Shown here in pieces: positions 8,883-18,600 of a stretch of DNA of 64,000 bases. How positions within the stretch are numbered: the first letter of the stretch is position 1; every line of letters begins with the position of its first letter. The stretch lies in the NCBI GenBank assembly GCA_964536415.1, contig CAZHXN010000008.1:8154-72153 (forward strand), read 5' to 3'. The notes below the pieces were generated by a model that saw only the letters and a list, made by a program, of their open reading frames with translations, was not told the DNA's origin and did no database searches. The position numbers were made by a program, and so were the translations under genes. The DNA is from Trichothermofontia sp964536415. GTDB taxonomy: Bacteria; Cyanobacteriota; Cyanobacteriia; B231.

Positions 8883-8912
8883 ATTATACTATACCTATTC
8901 ACTAACTGACAA
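8883..8912 (-). promoter_or_regulatory. Predicted sigma-70 promoter of the three-gene unknown operon
   Basis: On the minus strand TTGTCA (8907-8912) is followed by an 18-bp spacer and a perfect TATAAT (8883-8888). It points into the gene at 8801 and leaves a leader of about 75 nt. Sequence pattern only. Confidence 0.5.
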
Positions 8913-9083
8913 GGATCGATCCCCATACCCGCCCTAGTCTGCCTCTGCGCGATCGGCGCACCCCGCCCCCACCTGCCCCAATTCGCCAAAGTGAATATGT
9001 CACAATGCTTGTGGGATAGGCAGCTTGCCCGTCACCCCCTGTTCCCTTCCCTACTTCCCCTGTACCCTACCGAGGACGATCGC

Positions 9084-10043
9084 ATGACTGCTGTGAGTTT
9101 GCTCCGTGCCGATTCCTATGACCTGCCAGCCCTGCGGGCTGCGATTGAAGACTTACTGGCTCCATTGGGGGGGATGGGGGCCTTTGTGCGACCGGGCGAT
9201 CGCGTCCTCCTCAAGCCCAACCTGCTCACTGGCTCCCGACCCACAGCGGAATGTGTCACCCGGCCCGAAGTGGTGGCCTGTGTGGCGGCATTAGTGCGCG
9301 AAGCGGGGGGCGATCCGTTCCTGGGGGATGCGCCCGCCTTTGGATCGGCACGAGGGGTCGCGATAGCCAATGGTTACCAACCCTGGCTAGAATCGCTTAA
9401 TCTGCCCGTGGTGGAATTCCGGGGCCAGCGCTACCAAACCGTCAGCCAGACCTTCAATCACCTGCGCCTCTCGAAGGAAGCCATGAACGCCGATCGCGTC
9501 ATTAACCTGCCCAAGGTAAAATCCCACTGCCAACTCACCTTTACCCTGGGGGTCAAAAATTTATTCGGCTGTGTTCCCGGCAAGATGAAAGCCTGGTGGC
9601 ACCTGGAAGCTGGCAAAGATGCGGCCCGGTTTGGGGAAATGCTCGTGGAAACAGCCCGGACAATTGGGCCAGACTTAACGATCGCCGATGGCATCATCGC
9701 CCATGAGGGGAACGGTCCCAGTGGCGGGGAACCCCGCTTCCTCGGCATTCTGGGCGCATCAGCTAATGTGTTTGCCCTCGATCGCGCCTGGGTTGAGATT
9801 CTCCAGGTGAACCCGGCCCAAGTGCCCACAGTGGCCGCCTCCCAACGCTTAGGGTTGTGTCCGGATCTAACGACAGTGGACTTTCCCCACCTGCATCCGT
9901 CGGCCTTGACCGTCAGGGATTGGCGACTGCCCGATCGGATGATCCCGATTGACTTTGGGATGCCCCGCATCCTGCGATCGTCCCTGAAGCACCTCTATAT
10001 TCGGTTTATCCAGGAACCCTTGCATCTCTACGCAGGCCGTTGA
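9084..10043 (+). CDS. DUF362 domain protein
   Basis: DUF362 family protein, about 319 aa; members are often linked to iron-sulfur chemistry, but the reaction is not established. Visible family segments: RPGDRVLLKPNLL near residue 40, a GDAPAFGSARGVA stretch, the INLPKVKSHCQLTFTLGVKNLFGCVPGKMKAWWH block mid-protein, and DGIIAHEGNGPSGGEP. The C-terminal ferredoxin-like [4Fe-4S] Cys cluster of longer members is missing. The ATG at 9084 has a GAGGA eight bases upstream; the frame also runs from 8991, but that extension is low-complexity. It stands alone, divergent from the unknown three-gene block. Confidence 0.88.
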   Translation: MTAVSLLRADSYDLPALRAAIEDLLAPLGGMGAFVRPGDRVLLKPNLLTGSRPTAECVTRPEVVACVAALVREAGGDPFLGDAPAFGSARGVAIANGYQPWLESLNLPVVEFRGQRYQTVSQTFNHLRLSKEAMNADRVINLPKVKSHCQLTFTLGVKNLFGCVPGKMKAWWHLEAGKDAARFGEMLVETARTIGPDLTIADGIIAHEGNGPSGGEPRFLGILGASANVFALDRAWVEILQVNPAQVPTVAASQRLGLCPDLTTVDFPHLHPSALTVRDWRLPDRMIPIDFGMPRILRSSLKHLYIRFIQEPLHLYAGR

Positions 10044-10056
10044 GACAACCCAGCCG

Positions 10057-10176
10057 AACCCATGCGCCGCGATTCCATTGTCGTTGGAACAATTAGAGAA
10101 TTGGGGCGAGGCGTTGCTGGATTTTGAGACCATCGCAGATCTCAGGCTGTGGCTTAAAACCCATCGCGGTATCTAG
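10057..10176 (+). pseudogene. C-terminal remnant of a DUF4351/Rpn-type protein
   Basis: In one plus-strand frame the bases from about 10069 read AIPLSLEQLENWGEALLDF, then ETIADLRLWLKTHRGI and a stop at 10174-10176. This matches the well-known C-terminal tail of cyanobacterial Rpn/DUF4351 (PD-(D/E)XK-like) proteins, LSLEQLE-LGEALLDF---DL--WL. There is no start codon or N-terminal domain before it, so only the last ~35 codons remain. The match is from memory of the motif. Confidence 0.6.
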
Positions 10177-10300
10177 GGATGAATCCCCAGGGTTCTGAGT
10201 GTATAGTGGGGGCGTTCAAGGCGATGTGCAACTGGGGGTGACCCTGGATTGGCAGTTAGCACATCCCTTCGGGAGCAAATAAGGGAACACAATTAGGATC

Positions 10301-11191
10301 ATGGCTTCTAGTGCGCATCTTCTTGATGGGAAACAGCTTGCCCAAACCCTCCAGGCTCAACTTGCCGAGCGGATTCAAACCCTGAAAACTCAACACGCTG
10401 GGATACGTCCCCCTGGACTCGCCGTCTTAATGGTGGGCGATAATCCCGCCAGTGCCGCCTATGTCCGGGGTAAGGAGCGGGCCTGCACGAAGGTGGGCAT
10501 TGCCTCCTTTGGCCAGCATTTTCCTGGGACAACCCCCCAGGCCGAACTAGAAGCCGCGATTCAGACCCTCAATCAAGACGATCGCGTCGATGGCATTCTG
10601 GTCCAGTTGCCCCTGCCAGATCATTTGGATGCAGTCCGCCTGCTCCACCTCATTGATCCAGACAAGGATGTGGATGGTCTCCATGCGGTGAACCTGGGGC
10701 GACTGGTGCGGGGCGAACCCGGCCTCCGCAGTTGTACCCCGGCGGGCGTCATGCGCCTATTGGCCGCCTATGATATCCCGGTGGCGGGGAAATCTGCCGT
10801 CGTGATTGGACGCAGCATCCTCGTGGGGAAACCCCTAGCCCTCATGCTGTTGCAGGAAAATGCCACCGTGACGATCGCCCATTCCCGCACCCCCGATCTG
10901 GCAGCGGTTGCCCACAGGGCTGATATTCTGATTGCCGCCGTGGGACGACCGGGGTTAGTCGATGCGTCAATGGTCAAGCCCGGAGCCGTGGTGATCGATG
11001 TGGGGATTAACCGGGTGACGGATACGACGGGGGTGAGCCGCTTAGTCGGCGATGTGGATTTTGATGCGGTGGCCCCGATCGCCCAGTACTTAACTCCCGT
11101 CCCCGGCGGCGTGGGTCCCATGACGATCGCCCTCTTACTGGAAAACACGGTGCAGAGCTATTGCCAGCGCCACGCCTTGCCTTGGGGTTAA
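10301..11191 (+). CDS. folD: Bifunctional methylenetetrahydrofolate dehydrogenase / methenyltetrahydrofolate cyclohydrolase
   Basis: FolD interconverts 5,10-methylene-THF, 5,10-methenyl-THF and 10-formyl-THF, feeding purine and formyl-methionine synthesis. The catalytic Tyr and Lys are in SAAYVRGKERACTKVGI (about residues 48-64), the substrate loop is DGILVQLPLPDHLD, the NADP site is VVIGRSILVGKPLALMLL, and the C-terminal signature TPVPGGVGPMTIALLLENT is intact. Length (296 aa) is normal. The ATG at 10301 is preceded by an A-rich stretch. It stands apart from its neighbours; the downstream chemotaxis operon begins 288 bp later behind its own putative promoter. Confidence 0.97.
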   Translation: MASSAHLLDGKQLAQTLQAQLAERIQTLKTQHAGIRPPGLAVLMVGDNPASAAYVRGKERACTKVGIASFGQHFPGTTPQAELEAAIQTLNQDDRVDGILVQLPLPDHLDAVRLLHLIDPDKDVDGLHAVNLGRLVRGEPGLRSCTPAGVMRLLAAYDIPVAGKSAVVIGRSILVGKPLALMLLQENATVTIAHSRTPDLAAVAHRADILIAAVGRPGLVDASMVKPGAVVIDVGINRVTDTTGVSRLVGDVDFDAVAPIAQYLTPVPGGVGPMTIALLLENTVQSYCQRHALPWG

Positions 11192-11290
11192 AGGCATTCG
11201 GGTTCAGCACATCCTCCATCCGTGGGCAAAAACGGGTTGCCCGCGTCAAAATAGAGAGAGAAGCTGGCCCAAACCCATCTATACCTCAAC

Positions 11291-11313
11291 GCCGGGGACG
11301 AGCTACCCCCCGG
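11291..11313 (+). terminator. GC-rich hairpin downstream of folD
   Basis: GCCGGGG and CCCCGGC arms enclose a nine-base loop about 100 bp after the folD stop. No T-run follows, so it may be a weak terminator or processing hairpin. Just after it TTAGTGGCAAA is repeated twice (11322-11343). Confidence 0.35.
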
Positions 11314-11372
11314 CAACAAGTTAGTGGCAAATTAGTGGCAAAATCTTGCTAGACAGATCCCGACCGACTGGG

Positions 11373-11399
11373 TTTACATTAGAAATTAGAGACTATACT
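11373..11399 (+). promoter_or_regulatory. Possible promoter of the chemotaxis operon
   Basis: TTTACA (11373-11378) and TATACT (11394-11399) are 15 bp apart, about 80 bp before the response-regulator gene. The spacing is shorter than ideal. Confidence 0.35.
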
Positions 11400-11479
11400 A
11401 ACAGGGAAGCAGCGTATCCTGCGACTGCGATGGCTTTCGTCATGGGCAATGAGCGCGGCGACTAGGAAGGGCGATCGGA

Positions 11480-11845
11480 ATGAGTCTAGTGCTAGTGGTA
11501 GAAGATAGCGTGCCGCAACGGGAGATGATCACTGAGCTATTAAAGAATAGTGGTCTCAAAGTCTATGTTGCCAGTGATGGCGTCGAAGCCCTAGAGCAGA
11601 TCCAAGCTCAGCGTCCCGATCTCGTCGTTTTGGATATCGTGATGCCCCGGATGAATGGGTACGAAGTCTGTCGGCGTCTGAAGGCGGATACCAAAACCCA
11701 GGATATTCCCGTGGTCATGTGTTCTTCCAAAGGCGAAGAGTTCGATCGCTATTGGGGGATGCGCCAGGGTGCGGATGCGTATATTGCCAAGCCATTTCAA
11801 CCAACCGAGTTGGTGGGGACCGTCAAACAGCTTTTGCGCGGATAG
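11480..11845 (+). CDS. Single-domain response regulator (PilH/CheY type)
   Basis: 121-aa receiver domain with no output domain. The acidic pair is at Glu8-Asp9 (VVEDS), the phospho-acceptor is Asp52 (LVVLDIVMPRMNG), and the conserved lysine is in DAYIAKPF. It is the first gene of a chemotaxis-like operon with CheW 21 bp downstream, then an MCP and a hybrid CheA. This gene order matches the cyanobacterial pilH-pilI-pilJ-pilL cluster governing type IV pilus motility or phototaxis (established in Synechocystis). AGGAAGGGCG upstream is a good ribosome binding site. The PilH role is inferred from order. Confidence 0.93.
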   Translation: MSLVLVVEDSVPQREMITELLKNSGLKVYVASDGVEALEQIQAQRPDLVVLDIVMPRMNGYEVCRRLKADTKTQDIPVVMCSSKGEEFDRYWGMRQGADAYIAKPFQPTELVGTVKQLLRG

Positions 11846-11866
11846 TGGGAGAAGAGGGAGAGGGCT

Positions 11867-12409
11867 ATGGTTGCAAGTTCAGACTTTCTCAAAGGGAGGG
11901 GACCCGGACAAGCTCCTGCCTTCCAAGGGGGCGATGAGGGCATGGGTAATCCCGAAGGGGAGTTACACCTGCGGTTCTATGTGCCTGTTGGAACTGAGTT
12001 TGCCCTCCATGCCGTTGGGATCAAAGAGGTCATTTCCCTTTCCCCCGATCGCATTACCCCAATCCCCAATGTCTCCCCCCTGCTCCTGGGGACACTCAAT
12101 TTACGGGGACAGGTGATCTGGGTGGCTGACCTGGGTCAATTCTTGGGAGATGCCACTGTCCTCAATACCGATCGCAACGAAATTCCCGTGGTTGCGGTTC
12201 AGGACCAGGACATTATCCTAGGACTAGCGGTAGACCGAATTGTGGGCATGGATTGGCTAGATCTCGACGAATTACAAATTGCGACCAATGTACCCGATAA
12301 CATTCTTCCCTTTCTGCGGGGAGAGTGGGTGCTGAATGCAGAAACGGGCGAGCATTTACGGTTGCTGGATCAGGCAGCCATTATTCGATCGGCACGGTGG
12401 GCAGCCTAG
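11867..12409 (+). CDS. CheW-like coupling protein (PilI type)
   Basis: CheW-domain adaptor that bridges the chemoreceptor and the CheA kinase. The first ~30 residues (to about GMGNPEGELHLRF) are a low-complexity extension. The CheW core follows, with FALHAVGIKEVISL, PLLLGTLNLRGQVIWVADLGQFLG and the LGLAVDRIVGMDWLD hinge. Ending VLNAETGEHLRLLDQAAII is typical. A strong GGGAGAGG ribosome site precedes the ATG 21 bp after the response regulator, so the two genes are surely co-transcribed. Confidence 0.93.
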   Translation: MVASSDFLKGRGPGQAPAFQGGDEGMGNPEGELHLRFYVPVGTEFALHAVGIKEVISLSPDRITPIPNVSPLLLGTLNLRGQVIWVADLGQFLGDATVLNTDRNEIPVVAVQDQDIILGLAVDRIVGMDWLDLDELQIATNVPDNILPFLRGEWVLNAETGEHLRLLDQAAIIRSARWAA

Positions 12410-12471
12410 ACTGCCGATTTTCCAGGACACTTACACCCCAGGACCCTTAAAAGCGGCAGGAGAAGCTATCG

Positions 12472-15423
12472 ATGGCGTCAAGCACAGGATACTCGCAACT
12501 TTATCAGAAGGCCCAGGCGGCGTATATCGAACAACGATACGAAGACGCTGCCAGCTTTATTGATGAACTGGTTGCGCATCAACCCGATGATTTTAGCGCC
12601 CACCTCCTGCGCGGTCATATCTATTGCTATGGGTTGCAACAATACGAGACGGCCCGCCAAGAATACCAAACGGTGCTAAGTCTGACGACCGATCCCGACT
12701 ACGTTACCTTAGCTAACCAGGGCTTAGGGGATGTAGAGGAGTTTGGCGGCAGTGCAGCGACCAGTGCCTACCCTGATATCCAAACCTTTCAGGGAACCGA
12801 GAATGGGGCGGGCGTGGGGGTTGAATCACTCCCCACCTATGGTACTGAAACAACCGCCAGTGGGGCCACGGAAGTTTTGCCCGCCCAGGAAGATACCCCC
12901 TTTGGCCGTGAAGATGATTTCAGTTTTGAAGACTTCTCCCTGGACGACAATCATTTTGCCACCGACGATCTCACGGATACGGCCAATCCCTTTGAGAACC
13001 CCTTTGCCGCTGGGAGTATTGACGAACCCACCAGCAGCGCGTCAGTAACCACTGACTTTGCCCGTAATCCCTTTAGCAGTGAGGAATTTGATCCCGACTT
13101 CTCCGGAGCCGAGGCCGCCGCCTCCCCCTTTGACTTCGAGGCTGCCGAGGGTGACTTCGCCGAGGGTGACTTTGCTGAGCATCATTTCCCGGGTGATCTC
13201 CCGGCGACACCCGACTATGTGGCAGAGCACGAGCCAGGGGGCATGGCCATGCCAGCCTTTGACTTTGATAATGCCCTTGAGATGGAGATGGGTACGGCGG
13301 CGGCTGATATTGGCCCCAGCCCTGACGATCGCGCCGAAGACAGTGCCACGATGTTCCTGCCCGACCTGGACACGAGCGCGTTTAGTCAAGGGGAGAGTGG
13401 GGGGGTAACCTTCCCAACGTCAGCGCTAGACACCCCAGCCATTGATGCAAACCAAACCTTTGTCCACCAACCGGCGCAGGATGACTTCAGCTTTGAAGAA
13501 GACTTTGGCCTCAATGAGTTTGGTGAGGGGTCAGGCAGTGCCTTCGGGGAGGTTGCCTTTGCAGCGGGGGCCGGTGCGGCCTTTGAGACCAGTTCCTTTG
13601 AAGATCAGACCATTGGCAGTCAAGATGCCTTTGAGAGTCGCACCTTGGGGATGACACCGGAGGCAACCTCAGAGGGCAGTGGTAGCCAGAGCAGTGTAGG
13701 GTTCCTGGACGATTTTGAAGACTTTGATGATGTCGGTAATCTGCCCGATTTCGACCTCTCCGATACGTCGGGAGAATTAACAGGCGAGTTTACAACCGAC
13801 TCGAACTTCTCTTTGGGGAGTGAGGAGGGGAACCACCGTGGCGTACGAACCTCCGGCTTTCGCCAACCGTCCACTTCCTTCCCCGGTCGAGACATCGACT
13901 TCAGTTTTGACGCGGGGGCCGAGGGCGGTTACCCCTTTGGTAGTGGGACAGAGACCGTTGAAGAAGCGGGGGCAGCAGACCAGGGCTGGCTCGCGCCTTT
14001 CCTCAATGCCCCAATGGCATCCAAACGCTGGATCACAGCGGGGGCAACGGGGATTATTTCACTGCTCTCGGTGGCGGTGGTCAGTTATGTGGCAGCGAAT
14101 CAGGCGACCGATAAAAATCCAGCTGTCGTGGGTCAATTGCAACGGACGGGCTTACTCATGGCGGTGGTGGCTGGGGCGACGGGGGGGGCGACTACGCTGC
14201 TCCTCAATGGGGTGGCCAACCAACAAATTCAGCGATCGGTCGCCGATCTCCAATCCCGCTTTGATGCGGTGATTCAAGGCAATCTGAATGCGCGGGCCGT
14301 GCCCCATGCGGAGGATGAACTGGGACAATTAGCCGTAGGCTTTAACCGCATGATGCAATCCATGACAGCGGTCACTGCCGAAGCTCAACGCAAGGCCGAC
14401 GAAATGGAGCGGGCCAAGGAAGATCTCCAGCGCCAGGTGATCAAACTCCTGGATGACGTAGAAGGCGCGGCACGGGGGGACCTCACGGTGCAAGCGGAGG
14501 TGACAGCGGACGTACTGGGGGCAGTGGCTGACTCGTTTAACTTAACGATTCAAAACCTCCGGGAAATTGTGGTCCAAGTGAAGCAAGCCACCCGGCAGGT
14601 GGCCAAAGGGGCTTCGGATAATGAACAGTTTGCCCGTGGTCTCTCTGCGGATGCCTTGCGGCAAGCAGAAGAACTGGCTGTCACCCTCAACTCGGTGCAG
14701 GTGATGACCGACTCGATTCAACGGGTGGCGGAAAGTGCCCGTGAAGCTGAAGATGTGGCACGATCGGCCTCTGCTAGTGCCTGGAAGGGTGGGGAAGCGG
14801 TGGAACGCACCGTGGCTGGGATTTTGCGGATTCGGGAAACGGTGGCGGAAACCACACGGAAGGTGAAGCGCTTAGCAGAATCCTCCCAGGAAATTTCCAA
14901 GATTGTGGCCTTGATTTCGCAAATTGCCTCCCGGACCAACCTGCTGGCCTTGAACGCCAGTATTGAAGCGGCCCGTGCGGGTGAAGCGGGACGGGGGTTC
15001 GCGATCGTGGCGGATGAAGTGCGCCAGTTGGCCGATCGTGCCGCCAAGGCATCTAAGGAAATTGAGCAGATTGTATTGCAGATTCAGGGGGAAACCAGTT
15101 CCGTCATGACCGCAATGGAAGAAGGGACCCAGCAGGTTATCGAGGGGACAAAACTGGCGGAACAAGCCAAACGATCGCTCGACGACATCATTCAGGTGTC
15201 TAACCGCATTGATACCCTGGTGCGATCGATCACGGCGGATACAGTGGAGCAAACCGAAACCTCGCGAGCGGTGTCCCAGGTGATGCAATCCGTCGAACTC
15301 ACGGCCCAGGAAACCTCCCAGGAAGCCCAGCGGGTATCGGCCTCATTGCAAAGTCTGGTGGGGGTTGCCCGCGACCTGCTCAACTCAGTGGAGCGGTTCC
15401 GCGTCGAAGCCACCGAACGCTAG
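12472..15423 (+). CDS. TPR-containing methyl-accepting chemotaxis protein (PilJ type)
   Basis: 983-aa chemoreceptor. Residues ~5-85 form TPR-like helices (YEDAASFIDELVAHQPDDFSA, YETARQEYQTVL). Residues ~95-505 are a long, acidic, Phe/Asp/Ser-rich linker with repeated DFSFE- and FDDF-like pieces, presumably disordered. Two membrane helices follow at ~519-540 and ~557-578, separated by only ~20 residues, so there is no periplasmic sensor domain. Two HAMP-like segments lie at ~580-640 and ~660-710, and the MCP signalling hairpin at ~740-975 has the tip EAARAGEAGRGFAIVADEVR near 830. Signals therefore likely come from the cytoplasm or partners. In Synechocystis the equivalent PilJ is needed for pilus-based motility. 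Confidence 0.93.
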   Translation: MASSTGYSQLYQKAQAAYIEQRYEDAASFIDELVAHQPDDFSAHLLRGHIYCYGLQQYETARQEYQTVLSLTTDPDYVTLANQGLGDVEEFGGSAATSAYPDIQTFQGTENGAGVGVESLPTYGTETTASGATEVLPAQEDTPFGREDDFSFEDFSLDDNHFATDDLTDTANPFENPFAAGSIDEPTSSASVTTDFARNPFSSEEFDPDFSGAEAAASPFDFEAAEGDFAEGDFAEHHFPGDLPATPDYVAEHEPGGMAMPAFDFDNALEMEMGTAAADIGPSPDDRAEDSATMFLPDLDTSAFSQGESGGVTFPTSALDTPAIDANQTFVHQPAQDDFSFEEDFGLNEFGEGSGSAFGEVAFAAGAGAAFETSSFEDQTIGSQDAFESRTLGMTPEATSEGSGSQSSVGFLDDFEDFDDVGNLPDFDLSDTSGELTGEFTTDSNFSLGSEEGNHRGVRTSGFRQPSTSFPGRDIDFSFDAGAEGGYPFGSGTETVEEAGAADQGWLAPFLNAPMASKRWITAGATGIISLLSVAVVSYVAANQATDKNPAVVGQLQRTGLLMAVVAGATGGATTLLLNGVANQQIQRSVADLQSRFDAVIQGNLNARAVPHAEDELGQLAVGFNRMMQSMTAVTAEAQRKADEMERAKEDLQRQVIKLLDDVEGAARGDLTVQAEVTADVLGAVADSFNLTIQNLREIVVQVKQATRQVAKGASDNEQFARGLSADALRQAEELAVTLNSVQVMTDSIQRVAESAREAEDVARSASASAWKGGEAVERTVAGILRIRETVAETTRKVKRLAESSQEISKIVALISQIASRTNLLALNASIEAARAGEAGRGFAIVADEVRQLADRAAKASKEIEQIVLQIQGETSSVMTAMEEGTQQVIEGTKLAEQAKRSLDDIIQVSNRIDTLVRSITADTVEQTETSRAVSQVMQSVELTAQETSQEAQRVSASLQSLVGVARDLLNSVERFRVEATER

Positions 15424-15612
15424 ATCGGAGGCTGCTGATTCGGATGGGATCGGGTACATTAGAGCCAGACCCGTTCGCACACCCCCCAAGCGTGCCCCAC
15501 CCGCCAGCGCCCCAATGGGCAAGCGCCCTCCCTACTGCCCACCCCCCTGGTTTGCACCAACCGTCAGGGAAGCCACCACTCGCGGTCTCTATCAATTACT
15601 AGGGATACTGCC

Positions 15613-18600
15613 ATGCAGTCGGATCAGCAACAACGGATCATGGGCTACTTCATCGAAGAGGCGAAGGAACACCTCAGCACGATCGAACGTGGCCTCCTTA
15701 CCCTCCAATCCACGATCAACGACCCGGAAGGCATTCAGGAACTCTTTCGGGCGGCACACTCGGTGAAAGGTGGGGCAGCCATGCTGGGGCTGGACAGTAT
15801 CCAGAAAATTTCCCACCGTCTGGAGGATTACTTTAAAGTTCTCCAGGAGCATCCGATTCAGGTCGATCAAACCCTAGAATCGCTGTTTCTAAAAGGCTTT
15901 GATGCCCTCAGTGACCTGTTAGAGGAACTCCAAAGTCCCCTGGGGTTGACCGAAGAGCATGCCCAGCGGATTATCGCGACTGTTGAACCGGTCCTGATTT
16001 CCCTGGGACAGCACCTCGACCAACTGGTGGCTGAGAGCACCACGGGACCCCATCGGCCCGCTGCACCACCCCCGCGCCGTCCGCCCATGACCACGCCTGC
16101 GGTTGTTAAGCTACCGGCCAGTCCCCCAGAAGATAGCGCTTTGCAACTGATCTTTCGCAGTGATGTCCCCACCCGCCTGCGGGAAATGCTGCAACTGTTC
16201 AAGCAGCCCGAACACTCGGCTCCGGCCCGCCAACAACTTAGTGATATCTGCCGTAGTTTAGAACAGGCGGGGGAACAGTTCGGTCTGCGGGCTTGGTGTG
16301 ACTTGATTCGGGCGGTGTCCGGGGCGATCGCGAATCCTAGCAACTCCCACCGTGCCCTAGCCTCGATCGTCATTCGGGAAGTGAAACAGGCCCAAGAACT
16401 GGTTCTCGCTGGACGGGCTGAGGCGATCGCCATTAGTCCAGCGTTACAGGAACTGCTGCCGTCTGAAGTGGGTCGCGTTCCCCCCAGTGAAGACGATCTG
16501 CACACCTGGCTTGCGGCGGCTGATGCCGATCAGTCCGTTCTGACCTCTCTGGGCCTCGACGCCTTCCCCGTAGTTGACAGCCAGCCCCTGACCGAGGCGA
16601 CCTCTCCCCCGGCCCTAGATGAACCCCTGACAGCTGCGGCCAATGGTACCGGCGGAAAAGCGGGGCCAGAGGTCGGTATGGCCGAATTGAATTCCCTCGC
16701 CGATCTCTTTGAAGGGGAAGTTCCCGACCTGGATCTCAGTTGGGAGGAAGAAGTGTTGGGATTTCAGGACGAAGCCACTGTCACTGACTTAGACGGTGCT
16801 GAGCTACCGGGTGATTTCTCCGATCTCCTGGCCAACGTGACCGATACCCAACCGCAACGCGAGCTGGTGACCGAGGATTTAGACTTTTTGGATTTTCTCG
16901 AAGACAGCGGGGGCGAAGCCGCCCGTTCCCCCGCAACCGGGGGCACTGCCCCGACGCCCAGTCCGATCGGAGCAGTTCCAGCCGGGGCCGATCGAGGGGC
17001 AGCGGATCAGTCTGAAGTCGATAGTTTTGAGGATCTCCTGTCCATCTACGAGAGCGAGGGGCACACAGGCTCTGAGGCTGCTCTTCTCCAAGGGCTGACG
17101 GTTGACGATACCCCGTTGGATGACTTTGAAGGCTTGCTGGCGGAACTGGAGGCCACCCCTCACCCGGCACCGGCAACACCGCCCACGACTGACCCCGCCC
17201 TCAGGGGGTTAGAAGCGATTTTTGAAGACTTCTCAGTTGCCGAACCAGACCTGCTGGAGGGGCTGGAACCCCCCATCGAAGGGGCTGAGGGAAGGGCTGA
17301 CATGGGAACCAGTGAGGTCTCGATCGCGGCTTCCCAGGTTGCGTCAGAGGATACAGGAAGCTGGGAGCTTGACTTAGGGGTGGATCTTGATCAGGCGGCA
17401 GGCCCAGCTGCTGTCCCGGCAGCAGAACTACCCGCTGCCGGTTTAACCGATATGGCTGATTTTGCCTTCGATGAAACGGACACCGATCTGGGGGCCTTAC
17501 TGGAGGAAATGACCGTCACCGATACGGGAACGGCTGAACCGATCGTCGAGACCTCGGACCTGGATATGGGGCTGGATGAGTTACTGGATGCGATCGCCGC
17601 CGAAACCACCGAACCTCCGACGGATACCCAAACCGTGGCTCCACTGACCGACGCGCAAGGAGAGGCTTGGGATCTGGAGACTACTTGGATACCCCCTGAG
17701 ACAGATAGATCCGAAGCGGGAGACCGCTCTGAGGTAGAACTCCCCTTGGCATCCCCGATCGCCCACGAAGAGCCAGCTAACCTGGAACCCACAGCAGCAG
17801 GCCAGTCTGGCGATGAATGGACCGATCAGACAGCTCCTACCCATGAGGCAACGGCAGCAGCCGTAACCCGTCCTGCGCTGTCCGAGTTGGCCACAGCGGT
17901 TGAAGCAGCTTCACCGCCCCCCCCCTCCCGCCAACTGGTCACTGATCCGTGGGAAGTGATGTTTGGCGATGAAGAAATGCTGCTGACCGAGACAGAAACC
18001 GACACCAGCGTTGCTGGCCGTCATGCCCCCACCACCGACACCCTTTCAGAACCGACGGAAGATACCCTAACCGACAGTGGTGAGGCCAATTTGGTCGGGG
18101 AAACAGGATCGACACCCCCGACCAGCACCGAGGTTCCCACTGAATGGGTTGAGGAGATTGATGACTTTTTTGCAGTTGAACCAGTAGCGCCGCACGGGAC
18201 CGAGGCTATCTCTCCAGCCGCCATACCGAGTCCTGCTGGGTCAGCGCCGCCCCCCCCGATCGCGCAGCGTCCCCAAGAGGGAATCGCGCCGACAATGGGT
18301 CCTGAAGCAATGGCTGCAGAGATGCCGGTATCCCGCCAGGAACCGGAGGAAGCCGAGCCTGAGTTGGCGCAACCGTGGCCAGAAATGGCAATCTCTGATG
18401 AATTCGAGGATGAACTAGACGCCTTACTGACGAGCGAGCCAGAGACTCATGTAGGCTCGCTAGCGTCGGGCACTGCTGACGCTGCCACGGGAGAACAACC
18501 CAGCGACGAAGACGAGTTGGGTGAGCTAGCCAGTCTCGGCGACCTAGAGTATTTAGGTGAACTCGAAGAGAGCCTCGGTGAACTAGAAGCAGATCTTGCT

